A DNA stretch of 64,000 bases from Serinus canaria. Taxonomy: Eukaryota; Chordata; Aves; Passeriformes; Fringillidae. Location: assembly GCF_022539315.1 (NCBI RefSeq), contig NC_066316.1, positions 11,897,108 through 11,961,107 on the forward strand, given 5' to 3'. Of the stretch, positions 53,401-64,000 are shown in pieces. The stretch's first letter is position 1. Each line of letters begins with the position of its first letter. Made by a program: the position numbers and the translations under genes. A model generated the notes under the pieces. The model had not been told where the DNA came from and ran no database searches. It saw nothing but the letters and a program-made list of their open reading frames with translations.

Positions 53401-56400
53401 CCAAATTACAAAATATCAAATACAAAACTTTGTGGGAAAAGCCTGAAGAAGTAGACAGTTCTATCATGTCTTCATTGGGGGCATATTTGCCTGTTTGAGA
53501 CTGTCAAAAGAATTCAGTTTCAGGGACAAAGTGTCTTTCATAGGAGATTATATGACCCATCATCACCTAGTGAAAAATGCTGTTTGGATGTTTGTGTGAT
53601 AACACAGTTCACATTTCAGGTAGGTAATTCCCAGTATGCAGGGCTTTAAAAATCAAGGCCAACCCTTTACACTGGCCCCCAGAAGCTGATACAAATCCTA
53701 GGAAAATAGTGGGTTTTCAGCCATAGTTTCAATCAATATTCCTAATCCTCCCAAGTTCAAGGATGCAACAGATTCAAATGCTTGCCAAGAGTCTACCTTA
53801 TGCATTCTCATTTTGGGCATTAAAAATACAAGTAATGCTATAAAATAGACATATTAAAATATAACAACCAATCCAGCTACAACAACTCACTCACACCTCT
53901 TGCTATTGAGCCTGTGCTTTTTATGTTGTAATTTGCATATTATTATTATTATTAATAATAATAATAAGAAGAAGAATAATCTGTTCAACTAAACATTTTT
54001 TGCAAAAGGTCACTTCCGTAACACAGCAATTTCCTCCAGTGGTGTGAGTGGGCTTTGACTCCTTCTCAGCAGGACTGAAGTGGTCCTGAGCTCTTGGGGC
54101 ATCCAGAGCTCTCAAAAGCTTTTCTTGGAGGTCGAGTCCATGTGGTGGCAGTTCCTGTCTTTCCAAATGCTCCTGGATAGCCTTACATACATTTAGCTTG
54201 GCCATTTCAAACCTTATTGCCTAGAATTACATTCCTTGAAAACCAGTCTTGGTAAGATAGAAATGCCAAGGGCTGCTGAATGCCAGGAAGTCTGGCTCCA
54301 CTTCTTTCTGTCTCTTTCCAAGGATGAGAAGTCCTGCAATTCTGTGGAGCTGCAGTATCATCAGTGCTGAATGACAGCAATAAGTACAACCACACAAGTC
54401 ATAATGTATTAGATATGAAAGAAACTTTACAGATTTTCTTAAAAGTGCAAATATTTATCCTTTAACAAAAGTCTTCAAAACAGTGCAGGTGACTTGTATG
54501 AAAGATGGGTGCCTCCCTCCTTTCATGAGCTACAGAAGTCAGGCCAGCAGTGTGGGCATGTTAGATGTATAGAAGCTTTGTAGCTTTGTAAAAACATTTT
54601 TTTGTCAAAAGCGGAATGGCCATATCTGAGTTTCACAATCTGAGTGCTGTCAGAAAGAAATCTGAACAGGCCACCCCACCAAAGACAGAGCAGACGAGAC
54701 ATCTGCAAACAGAGAGCAACAGCCTCACTTCCACAACTCCTGGTCCGCAGGGGGGACTTCAACCACAGCGGGACATAAGCAATCCAAGAGGTTCCTGGAA
54801 TCCTTTGAGGATAACTTCTGTCTCCAAGTGACAGAGGAGCCAAAAGGAAGAGGTGCAGTGCTCTCACCAACAAGGAGGGGCTGGTGGGGAATGTGCAGCC
54901 CAAGGGCAGCCTTGGCTGCCAGGACCATAAATGAGTTTGAGGACCTCAGGACAGCGAGGAGGGCACACAGCAAACTCATCACCCCTGACTGCAGCAGCCT
55001 TTGGTCTTTTCAGGCACCTGCTTGGCAGAGCCCCAGGGGATAAAGCCCTGGAGGAAAAAAGGGCCCAAGAAAGCTCCAGATCAGCTCCAAGCTCAGGAGT
55101 GATACATCCCAAGAAAGAGGAAGTCAGGCAAATTACCAGGAGGCCTGCATGGATGAACAAGGAACTCTTGGACAAACTCAAACACAAAAAGGAGGGAAGA
55201 AGGTGGAAGCAGGTACAGGTAGCCTGGGAGGAGCACAGAAAAATTAAGCAGACGGGATCAGGTTAGGAAAGCTGACACCCTGATGGAATTAAGAAAAGAG
55301 GAAACATGACCCCCATTATTACAGAGGGAAATAAGGAATACCCAAAGAAATACATGCCACTCAGTCTCACCTTCATGCCTGGCAAGATCCTGGAGCAGAT
55401 CCTCCTGGAAGTCATGCAAAGGCACATGGAAGCTAAGGAGGTGATTGGTGACAGCCAATGTGGCTTCATTAAGGGCAAGTCTTATGCCTGACAAATTGAG
55501 TGGCCTTCTAGGATGGCGTGACTGCCGTGGTGGATGATGAAAAGCCACTGACATCATCTACCTGGACTTGGGCAAAGCATTTGGCACTGGTCTGCATGGC
55601 ATCCTTGTGTTAAAACTGGAGAGAGATGGGTTTGATGGGTGGCTAAGGAGTTGGCTGGGTGGTTGCACTCAGAGCTGGTCAGTGTTGAGTGGAGAGGTGA
55701 CAAGTGACACTCTCAGGGGTCATACTGGGACCAGCTCTGATTTACACCTTTGTGGGCAGCGTGGTTGGTGGGACAGAGCTCATTGTCAGCAGGTTTGGGG
55801 ATGGCCCCGAGCTGTGTGGTGGGATCAGCACTCGGGAGGGGAGGGGGGACCTTGAGAGGTGGGAGATGCTGGAGACCTTGAGGCACTGCAAACCTCATGG
55901 AGGTCAGCAAGGCCAAGTGCAAGGCCCTGCTTATGGGCCAGGGCAATCCCAAGTGCAAATACAGGCTGAGACCAGCCCTGGGAGGGATTTGGGGGTGCTG
56001 GTGGAGGAGAGGTTGGAAATGAGCCATCAATGTGTGCTGGCAGCCCAGAAAGCCAGTGGTATTTTGGGCTGCATCCAGAGCAGCACAGGCAGCATGGACA
56101 GGGGAGGGGATTCTCCCCTTTACTCCTCTCTTGTGGGAACCCACCTGCAGAGCTGCACCCAGCTCGAGGGCTTCCAGCACAGGAAGGATGTGGACCCACT
56201 GGAACGAGTCCAGAGGAGGCCACAAAAATGCTCCGTGGGCTGGATCACCTCTCCTGAAGAGACAGGCTGAGAGAGCTGGGGGTGTTCAGTAAATACTCAC
56301 AGAATCACAGAATGGTTTGGGTGGGAAAGGACCTTGAAGATCACCACCTGTCACCCCAAGCCATCACCATTACAACCAGCATGTCACAGGGAGGCTGTAG

Positions 56401-59400
56401 GCTCATGGCCTGATGTACTTGAAAGCCAGGATTTGGTTTTATTTTTTGCACCTTCAGTCACATTTCCATTTCCTTTGTTCCTGAGCTGATGGTGCAGTTA
56501 TAGGGTTATAGAGCAGGAATTTCTCAGCTTCTACTTTTTGCTTCTTCCTGAAGTTCTTGTCCTTTGGGCTCAGAGTGTTAAAACCTACAGCAGATTACTT
56601 CTACCTGTCTCTGCCCTTCAGGGAAAAAAGGTTCAAGCTGCATGACTTAGTTTCATTCCTGATTTAGCCAAACTTCACACAGAGCAAAACATGCCAGCAT
56701 CAATCTGGAGACAGGTATGACCCAATCACAATGGAATGACAAATATAAATATCCTTGTTAGGTAGGGAAACATTGTTATTCCCAGTATACTAACAGGGAG
56801 ACAAGGTCCAAGGGAGCTAAATTATTTGCCTCAAATCATACAGACTTTTTGGAACATAGCTAGGAAGTGACTTCCAGGCTCTTTGGTACATCTAGATTTG
56901 TAACCCCTAGACACAGTATGCAAGACAGTCTGCCTTTCTAATGTGTAGGCATGACATGTTTTTAAATATATATATATATAAAACTTTATGAACATTTAAC
57001 ATAAATATTGCCAATAATAAACATATTTCTTCATATAAAGGATTATGATAACAATGAAAAAAAAGCAGGTTTATGTGAATAGCACAAAAACATTTCAGTC
57101 AAAAAGCCTTGAGGGGGTGAGTTTAGGGATGGGAAACAAATGTCTCTGATATTTGTCATTCTAAAGCAAAATGGAGCAATTATCTGTTTTCACAGAGATA
57201 ACATTTTGAAATATGTTAAATATTTTCCTATGTCTGTTATCAGGGAGAGTGTGGTCATGGATAGATAAATTGGCTGGTAAAAGTACTGTGGTTCAGATAT
57301 GCAGAATGGTAAAATGTGACTCTGCCTCCCACATCATTGTTAATTTCTCAGTCAGAGAAACTGAAAAATTAAAATCCACACTTGCTTTGAATCAACTAAC
57401 CACCCTGATGCAATTTATTTTGAAAAAGAATTCCATTATACCAGCCTGGTTGAAGTTCTTCTACACTTTGTGCACAGCCACATTCAAGATGCCACACTGC
57501 AACATTACAGGGATATTGCTGGCAGGAGAACATGGTGCAGCCAACACAAAGACACTGTTTTAATAGAGAAAGCTTTATATGAAAGCCACTTCTTCTGAGG
57601 ATCTAACTTTAAATAGCCTGTAGCTTCCTTTAACAGTGAATGTAGCAGCCTACTTTCATCAGGCTATAAATTTACTTAATAGGTTATGATTACTATTGAT
57701 CTGGTGGTGATTACTCTCAAATTTATGCTGTTGAGGAACTGACCCAATATCTTTTGAATTCCATTTAACTGAGATCAATGCCAAATGGATCAGGCCCCAG
57801 AGGTACAGAGAACTTTGGGAAAAATAAGGTGGCTTTATGTTGTATTGGTTTTCTCCCTACCATAATGGTACAATGATAAATAAGAAAACCCCATGCCTTA
57901 CAACCCTTTCCTCCCTCTCTTCTTTTTTTTTTTTTCAGATCATTTACTCATCTCCCTGTAAAAGTAATCCCATCACATGCATTTGAAGGACTTCAAGATG
58001 CCTTCATCATGTAAGTTCTCAATATTTTCCATAGGTTTTTCTTAATTTCTTACAAAAATCATCCTTTTATAATAATATAAAAATGCTAATACACTCTATT
58101 GATGAAATAAAACCACAGGGGAAGGACAAACATAGCATTCCTTCTCATGTAAACAGTACACAAAAGATCCTTTGAAAATGTGTGATTTTTAACAGCTGTT
58201 TAGAGATCAAACAATGAAACATTAATCATGTCAGAGAGAACTGGATACAGCTTAGTAACTGATGAGAGGAGCATTTGATTAGCAGAAGAGATAGATTTTT
58301 ATCATCAAACATTACCTCTGCAATGACAGCCATGGCACATTATGCATTTATAGAAGACCCAAATAAGACATTTCTTCAGCATTTTGTGAGAGATAAGCTT
58401 GGCAGGGCATCAGTAGGACTGAGCCCTTTCTTTGATCTTTCAGCTTGCAAGTGCTGTAATTTTGCTCACAGGGTCTGTGCTGCTTCTTGACCCCCAGCAT
58501 TGTACCTATTTTCCATCAAGGATTCAGACCATAAGGCTCTTCTCACCCCTCCTGCCCTCATTTCTGCCGTTATTCCAGCTGAAATGCCATGCTTGAGTCT
58601 CCATTATTTTTTATTTTTTATTTTGTCTGCATTGAGTGGCCTCTAAAGGACAAAGTTGATGACACAGCAGTGCAGTGAAGAGCAGGGGAATGACCTCCCA
58701 CAGAACTTAAGCAGCAGCACAGAAGATGTTGCTTTTTCAAGGTGCACTTTTTGTGCTTCTCTGCTGCACGTATCCAACAGCAATACAGTATTAAAGCAGA
58801 ATCCAGTGGTGCTGCATTCTTGCATCCACTTGCATCTGAATGTTTAATGAGAGCTTAATCATTTTCACACTGGAGACCAACTTAAATCTACAAAATTTCT
58901 CCTACCTGTATGCTAGAGGCTACACTTTCTCAAACTGTACCCATGTCATATTCTCCATAAAGAATGCTTTGTTCTTGGACATCATCCCTTCCATAACAGA
59001 AATTTAATTGATCTTTTTGTGTGCCTTTAATGAATCTCTCCAAATTTATTGTGTGGAAATCAATGTATTTTTTCTGAAGTTAGTTTGTAGAACACTTCAT
59101 CATTGTATTGATATTTAGTGCTGCTTTGAAAAATGCATATTTTATAATTATAAATCTCTGAATAAGCTATTTGGCAACACATCACTCTCTGAAAGAGGAT
59201 AAATTATTCTCGTGCTATAAGTCATTGCAACATATGTAAATAGAAAAACTGTGGCTCACAGGGAGGATCCCGTGGAAGAACCGTGTTTCAGACCCCAAAA
59301 ATGTTCTGTGAGCAGGCACTGATCCCTCCCAGCCTGTGAATCTCTGAGGATTAGGTGCCCAGCAAGCCATTTATTCTACATCCATCTTTTATTTATAAGT

Positions 59401-62400
59401 AACCAATGCAATACCAAAAATAACATTCTCACTGAATTATGATGATGAAAAAATCTTTGATAATTCTTTAAGAAACACATACACAGTAACTGTGGGATTT
59501 CTAGTGTGCATCCCCCTTTGCCACTACAAATGAATACAGAATTTATTCTGGTCTAAGGCATTTTGTATCACCAATAGAGTTGTCTTCTCATAATTGCAGT
59601 TGAATTAAGCTAACACTCAGGACTGTGACAATACTGACTGATGGTGTAAACACATTCCAGTTGTTTGGAAAATGTTTTTTTTTTCTTGAGAGTGTATTAT
59701 CTTGGGTTTGTGTGCCCTTCTAGCCAATTCTGTTGAGAAATTTTGAAGATCTTTCCCTTATATATGCATCAATGTATACTATTTACTTTCAGGACTCAGT
59801 TTTGCATAGCCACTTAGATCTTAACCTAACAAACATTTAACAAGCATCTAATAAATTGGTTTTGTTTTTCTGTGTCAGTATTGATTAATCTTGAGTACAC
59901 ATGTGGAACAGGAGCATCTGTACATCACAATCCCAGAGTGCCACCAAATACAGCCACGTTTGTCTGTGTCAGGATGAAAAGAGCCACTTCCTTTCAGTCT
60001 GCAAACATGTAATGAAAATGGCATTTAAACCCAAACATTGCTCAGGAAGTGTGCTGAATGCATATCTGTGTGTTCCTACATCTGTGGATGAGATGACCAT
60101 AGTTCTGACTTGATGATAACATTTGAAGCACCATGGGCGTTATCCATGTCCTCACCCCACAAATAAATTCACTAAGCAGAACCAACGGTGGGAGGGAGGA
60201 AGAGGCTCCTGAGGCTTGGGCTCACTCTGCTTACATTAGTTCTGGCCCTCAGACTCCAGCTTACCTGCCATTTACTGAGGAAATGGAAATTGGCTCTTAC
60301 AGTGGCACTTATTCCTAAGGGCTGGCTTTCCCTCTGGCCAAGACAGAAAAGGGCTGGTCCTTCTCAAACCCCACGGGCACCGCCTGCCAGGATGTCTGAG
60401 GTGAGGCACGGACAAGACTGACAGGAGGGGCTGAACAAGGGTTCACAAAAGAATGAAACGCAAAGTGGAAAGCCAATTTCTGGGGGTCTTTTCTGGTAAT
60501 GTGTTGCTTTGTGTCTGCTGTTTTCATTGTAGTGAAATCTCTCAGAGCGACTCCCTGGAGAGAATCGAAGCGAGCGCCTTTGACAGCCTTCCCTCCTTGT
60601 CTGAAATGTGAGCACCAGTTCAAAAAAGGCACCCACGTTGTGGTTTTGGATCACTGAGGACTAAACAGGCTGCAGAGAAGTATTCCTGGACCAAATCTGT
60701 CTCTGTTACTGTGATTGGCTTAGATTGAGATCTGTGATGAGAACCATTTCTCTCCAAAGTCCTGTATAAAACAGTGAGCACCCTGTAGGGCCTGGCCAGG
60801 AGATGTAGCTCATGCAGAGACATCCCTGCACAGTTCCACTGCTTTCAGTGAGCTCAGTGGCAGGAGGGGAGCTCTGGCACTGTCGGGTTTTCCAAGTGGG
60901 GAAATAATTTGAGATGACAACAGATGAGAAAAATCTTTCTTTTTGACGATGCAGTTTTCCAAGCCCTACATTATTTAAATGCAGCTGCTTAGTATGCAGA
61001 GCTCTTCTGTGGAGCACTAAAATATTACTCAAACAGAACACGCACTGATTTTAAACTTGACCTCCATAGCACAGGCATCTGAGAGAGAGAGTTAAAAGCA
61101 ACGAGTAGGAGAATGCTCTGAAATATTTAGTGAAATTGGAAACTCTAAATCTGATTCAATATCTCATTACTGCCTTTTTCGCACAGCATGGCCAGTGAGT
61201 GGCTGAAAATTGGGCAACTGAGGACAAATTCATCTCTTTTTTCTTTCATATCTGAACATCACTGAAGCCAGTCACTCACATAAGCAAGGGAAACAGATCA
61301 GTCAACCTCTGACTGAGTCCAACTTCCTCTAGAATCAGTGGTGTGCTCAGGGAAGGAATGAAAAGGGTTTGACCCCACGGATTCACCTGCAGTTTATGGA
61401 TAGCTTGTCTTATGCCTGTCTTCCAAAACCCAAAAGCTAAGCAAGGCCATTGAAGAGCTATAGGAAGCTGGCAAAAAAACCTCCTTGAATCTTGAGAGCT
61501 GTGCAGGGCTCACATTGCAAGGGCTTGAAGTCCCAAGCTGCACTCAAGTCCACATTCAATGGATGATCAAGGTAATGAGTTCAATGGCATCCTTGAATTT
61601 CAACTTTTCCTCCCATTTCATATTTTGTATTTTGTAAGTCATGGGCTGGGAGGGAGCTGGGCTTCAGTTATTGGCCTTTAGGGCAAACAGAGATAGTTCA
61701 GCTGCTGGAAGTGCTCCTTGATTAAGAGATCTGCCTGTTTTTTGGGGAACCACTAGCAAACAGGACTTCTTACACATTTCTCTCCTGGTTTCTGCTGATC
61801 CACTTCTACTGCTCTAAGGAAGTCCATGGAGCTCCTAAGAGGTTAAACTCTGAGGAACTGCCTTTCCTGGCTAGGAAGAGCACCAGTAATGTAATGGAAA
61901 TGAGGGATTATTTGAAGGGATCTGATTGTGGAGCAAGGACCAGGCACACTCACACCCTCAGCTCCAGGTTGGCCCCACATCCAAGCCCAAAATGCTAACT
62001 CCACCAGTGACCAGGACATCCAAGCCAGACCAGCTCAGAGAACCATGAGAATTCAGGCAGTGAATTCTTTTGTTGGCTGCCTAAAAATTGCAGGCTGTTT
62101 TTATTACCAACAGTGCCTCAAAATGCACCCAGTAGCACATTTGCAGGCTTTTTTCTGATAAAGTAAATTGCAAGCAAAACTCAGGGCCCTCCCAAATCTA
62201 TACTGATTGTAATACTGAAATATTTTTCCCTCACTGCAGATTAATCCTGAACACAAAAAATCTGTTGCACATTGAGGACGGAGCGTTCAGAAATCTTCCA
62301 AGGCTAAAATACTTGTAAGAAAGAGCTCTATTCCTTTTCTCTTTGCTCTATTTATTCTTTTCTCCAAAGGAGTCGACAAATCAAATTAAGGAGCGTAAGG

Positions 62401-63089
62401 AAAAAGGTTTTTCATGCATTTCAGTATCCTGGAGGTTTGTAGATTGTTTACAACAGCTTTAACCTGGAGTTAGCCAGTAGTGAGGCCTTTCAGTGTACAA
62501 GGACAGGGCAGTGATGGACAAAACAGAAGTCTGCAAAGTAGTTCTGATAAGTGCTCATTTCTAGAATAAAGCTTGCAGACTAACAGAGTACAAAACAGAA
62601 GATGTAACTAAAATCTCTCCCTCATGCTTAAGGTAGTGAGAACATATGCTGCTCCTCTAGGACACTGCTTGAGAATTCTGAAAACTTGATTTTTACAGAC
62701 CTTACAAATACCTTTGGAGCCTACTTAAAAAATTAGATTTGTCAGTCACTTTTTAAAGCACTGCTAAACTTACACCTACCAGGTCAGCTTCTTGTTGCAT
62801 CCACTCTTGGTAATATTTTCTTCTACAAATAGAAATTATGCTTTTCTCTAGGAGCATTTGTAACACTGGAATAAGACAATTTCCAGACCTGACACAGATC
62901 TTCTCAATGGAAGCTCATTTTATTTTGTAAGTAGAGACCCATGCTAACCCAGCTGTGTTTTCCATCTTGTTCCTGAGACTGACAAAAACTCCTTTTTCTT
63001 TCCTTCCAAAGGGAGCTTTGTGATAACTTGCGTATGACAATTATACCACAAAATGCTTTCCAAGGGATGAACAATGAATCACTGACACT
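50297..63089 (+). CDS. LHCGR: Luteinizing hormone/choriogonadotropin receptor, 5' part (exons 1-6), continues beyond window
   Basis: Seen: six exons join as 50297-50442, 57939-58010, 60533-60607, 62240-62314, 62852-62926 and 63012-63089 (521 coding bases) with GT-AG introns and no internal stop. The protein starts with a Leu-rich signal peptide (residues 1 to about 20), then a cysteine box (Cys22, 26, 28, 35) and leucine-rich repeats to residue 174. Known: LHCGR is a plasma-membrane GPCR of gonadal cells that binds LH through a leucine-rich ectodomain and signals mainly through Gs and cAMP. Exons 2-6 have the human LHCGR lengths (72, 75, 75, 75, 78). Stretches such as [16 protein letters not shown] and AFQGMNNES favour LHCGR over FSHR or TSHR. 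The ATG at 50297 has G at -3 and +4 and is the first in-frame ATG in the GC-rich leader. Missing here: exon 7 onward, including the hinge and seven-helix domain. Family assignment is firm. Confidence 0.95.
50443..54719 (+). other. LHCGR: LHCGR intron 1, first part, no exon recognised
   Basis: The intron starts with a GTAAGT donor. Its first 140 bases still belong to the CpG island. The rest is AT-rich DNA with no recognisable exon. It holds the ATT/AAT palindrome at 53940 and a pyrimidine-rich stretch around 52320-52460. Confidence 0.85.
53940..53967. repeat. Perfect 28-base palindrome made of TTA/TAA triplets
   Basis: Five TTA-type triplets are followed immediately by their reverse complement, centred between 53953 and 53954, with an AAG/AAT tail to 53980. 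This is a microsatellite that can form a cruciform, inside LHCGR intron 1. Confidence 0.9.
54720..56285 (+). mobile_element. CR1 LINE fragment (ORF2: endonuclease end, linker, partial reverse transcriptase), decayed
   Basis: Pieces of CR1 ORF2 appear in different frames. A GDFNH endonuclease motif lies near 54756. The linker [18 protein letters not shown] is near 55140-55195. Reverse-transcriptase text is at 55330-55490 ([24 protein letters not shown]), a YLDLGKAF remnant is near 55560, and C-terminal text ([29 protein letters not shown]) is at 55985-56220. Frameshifts, stops and a shortened catalytic region show it is dead. It is 5'-truncated; the left edge is uncertain by about 100 bases. 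It lies in LHCGR intron 1 in the gene's orientation. Confidence 0.85.
56297..56380 (-). mobile_element. CR1 LINE 3' end, minus strand
   Basis: TCACAGAATCACAGAATGG followed by GTTTGGGTGGGAAAGGACC is the reverse complement of the CR1 3' UTR and its ATTCTATG-type terminal repeat. It begins about 12 bases after the plus-strand CR1 copy stops, so two oppositely oriented copies abut. Confidence 0.8.
56381..57938 (+). other. LHCGR: LHCGR intron 1, last part
   Basis: Apart from the MIR-like remnant this is AT-rich unique sequence, with a TA run at about 56966-56980. It ends in a polypyrimidine tract containing 13 consecutive T just before the exon 2 acceptor (AG at 57937-57938). I see no additional exon. 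Confidence 0.8.
56755..56900 (+). mobile_element. MIR-like SINE remnant
   Basis: The order of blocks resembles the MIR core and 3' half: GGTAGG, TTATTCCCAGTATACTAACAGG, a GGTCCAAGGG block, ATTTGCCTCAAATCATACAG, then TAGGAAGTGACTTCCAGG. It is strongly diverged. It could be another old amniote SINE. Confidence 0.45.
57939..58010 (+). CDS. LHCGR: LHCGR exon 2 (first leucine-rich repeat)
   Basis: A long T-rich tract ending in CAG at 57938 precedes this 72-base exon, and GTAAGT follows at 58011. With the split Ala codon it encodes residues 49-73, including [15 protein letters not shown], a canonical LRR consensus stretch and a close match in kind to the human receptor. Length and phase equal human exon 2. 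Confidence 0.96.
58011..60532 (+). other. LHCGR: LHCGR intron 2
   Basis: This 2522-base intron is AT-rich and bounded by GTAAGT and TTGTAG. No exon or classifiable repeat is seen. GC rises in the last 350 bases (about 60,185-60,430), which hold overlapping open frames without coding features. Confidence 0.85.
60533..60607 (+). CDS. LHCGR: LHCGR exon 3 (leucine-rich repeat)
   Basis: This 75-base exon lies between an acceptor ending TTGTAG (60527-60532) and a GTGAGC donor at 60608. It encodes residues 73-98, containing [16 protein letters not shown] and ending SLSEI. The human equivalent of Ser94 is Asn99 in an N-x-S sequon, which is absent here. Confidence 0.96.
60608..62239 (+). other. LHCGR: LHCGR intron 3
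   Basis: This 1632-base intron is bounded by GTGAGC and CTGCAG. I see no further exon, RNA gene or repeat that I can name. Confidence 0.85.
62240..62314 (+). CDS. LHCGR: LHCGR exon 4 (leucine-rich repeat)
   Basis: This 75-base exon follows a CTGCAG acceptor ending at 62239 and precedes a GTAAGA donor at 62315. It encodes residues 98-123, including [13 protein letters not shown] and NLPRLKYL, typical of glycoprotein-hormone receptor LRRs. Confidence 0.96.
62315..62851 (+). other. LHCGR: LHCGR intron 4
   Basis: This 537-base intron is bounded by GTAAGA and CTCTAG. Nothing else is recognised in it. Confidence 0.9.
62852..62926 (+). CDS. LHCGR: LHCGR exon 5 (leucine-rich repeat)
   Basis: This 75-base exon follows a CTCTAG acceptor ending at 62851 and precedes GTAAGT at 62927. 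It encodes residues 123-148, starting with [17 protein letters not shown]. The SICNTGIR core is characteristic of LHCGR. Intron 5 after it is only 85 bases. Confidence 0.96.
62927..63011 (+). other. LHCGR: LHCGR intron 5 (85 bases)
   Basis: This very short intron has a GTAAGT donor, a possible CTGAC-type branch site near 62978-62982, and a T/C-rich tract before CCAAAG. Both flanking exons are clear, so the length is certain. Confidence 0.93.
63012..63089 (+). CDS. LHCGR: LHCGR exon 6 (leucine-rich repeat)
   Basis: This 78-base exon follows a CCAAAG acceptor ending at 63011 and precedes GTGAGT at 63090. It encodes residues 148-174, including [12 protein letters not shown] and [10 protein letters not shown]. 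Asn169-Glu-Ser is an N-glycosylation sequon shared with the human receptor. The AFQGMNNES stretch distinguishes LHCGR from FSHR. The next exon is not found before position 64000. Confidence 0.96.
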
Positions 63090-64000
63090 GTGAGTAAAAT
63101 AATCCTAGCTCCAGCTCCTTCTGTGAGCATAACACTTCTGCTTGAGGAAAGTGGGTTGACTTCATGAAAATCTTGACATTAAGCCCCATAAAAAATAAAT
63201 ATGTATTGTGTGTTGAATTTTAAATGCCTAAGAAACACAGGGATGTTCTTCAAGATGAAGAACAGAGTTTTATCCAAAAAATAACTTCATTTAGGAAAGA
63301 AAATAGGACCAGGGATCTAAAACTTCATCTTCCATGCAATGTTGTTTTTAAAAATACCATCACCAGGATATAAACTACAAAAACTGCACTGGAGGCCAAA
63401 GTCTCTGTTCTTACCTCAGGGATGTAGTTTCTTGAAACAGTGCTTTCAGGACCAAGCAGTCTGAGGGATCTGATCTTCAGCCGCACAGGGCTCCTCCAAA
63501 AAGGGTGGATGGAGACAGAAAAGAAATTGGTACAAACTATGGATGCTGCTTCTTACCCTGATTTCTTTTGCCTCAGCTTACTTTCCTATAAGATCCCTGT
63601 AAGTCTCCACAGCCAAGACTTTCCTTTTAGCCAGCAGTGGGTTCATTGTTTCAGCCCCCTTCAAGGTGGGTGGGTTTGATGCTATGAGAAGCCCCACCTG
63701 AGGAAGGCAGAAAGCCAAGGTGCAATGTCCTCTGCTAGCACAGCAAGAACTCTGTATGAATTTCACAGCTCACTTGGCTTCAGGAAAACTTCCACAAAGT
63801 AGTGCTGGAAGAGGAGAAATCACAAGCTGGGCCTCTTGGCAGGATGTGGCCACTTGGTGTGGTAACCACAAGCCCAGCCCTTGGAGGCCAGGATCCAGGT
63901 CACATCCAGCTGGAGCCCTGCCCAAAACTGCTCAGGTATTTGCACCTGCTAAGGAGCTGTGCACATGAGCAAGAACTGCAGCTGATGGGCTCTTCATCAG
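63090..64000 (+). other. LHCGR: LHCGR intron 6, first part
   Basis: The intron starts with GTGAGT. I looked for exon 7 (an LRR exon, 69 bases in human) and did not find it, so the intron runs past the window end. The two short open frames around 63,440-63,970 show no receptor-like or other recognisable sequence. Confidence 0.8.

Noticed and set aside
1..64000. tRNA, rRNA, CRISPR arrays, prokaryotic operons, intact retroviral genes
   Set aside because: I found no cloverleaf with A and B boxes, no regularly spaced repeats and no LTR-bounded reading frames. The window is vertebrate nuclear DNA.

Overview
The window looks like avian nuclear DNA. The interspersed repeats are fragments of CR1 LINEs plus what look like very old MIR-type SINEs, with no Alu or L1. 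CpG is depleted except in a few islands. The only protein-coding gene I can establish has the intron-exon structure and sequence of a vertebrate glycoprotein-hormone receptor, specifically LHCGR (luteinizing hormone/choriogonadotropin receptor). I cannot name the species.

Layout. Positions 1 to about 49,690 are intergenic DNA upstream of LHCGR. I find no convincing exon there. By known vertebrate synteny this is the side on which FSHR lies, but no FSHR exon is visible. The segment holds an interrupted CTG repeat (7.9 kb), a minus-strand CR1 3' fragment (13.55-14.4 kb), a MIR-like SINE (14.7 kb), a strongly atypical purine/pyrimidine-skewed and CpG-rich block that looks like low-quality sequence (15.04-15.9 kb), a short plus-strand CR1 tail (27.0-27.25 kb), and a cluster of direct repeats and hairpins (40.33-40.41 kb). 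Several stretches retain CpG or are dense in AT-rich motifs and could be conserved regulatory elements (10.2, 20, 24.85, 33, 39.5, 46.3-46.8 and 49.7-49.96 kb).

From about 50.09 to 50.58 kb a CpG island with GC boxes covers the probable LHCGR promoter, 5' UTR and exon 1 on the plus strand. Coding exons 1 to 6 follow (50297-50442, 57939-58010, 60533-60607, 62240-62314, 62852-62926, 63012-63089). They encode the signal peptide, the N-terminal cysteine box and the first leucine-rich repeats of the hormone-binding ectodomain. All splice sites are GT-AG and every junction has the same phase, so the exons join into one open frame of 173 codons plus two bases. Intron 6 runs past the end, so the rest of the ectodomain and the seven-transmembrane domain lie outside the window. 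Intron 1 (7.5 kb) carries a decayed CR1 ORF2 copy, an oppositely oriented CR1 tail directly beside it, and a MIR-like remnant.

I see no undescribed multi-gene system. The points most worth a second look are the anomalous block at 15 kb, the structured cluster at 40.3 kb, the isolated CpG-rich element at 24.86 kb, and receptor-specific details: an N-glycosylation site absent relative to human, a shortened N-terminal cysteine box, and an 85-base intron.
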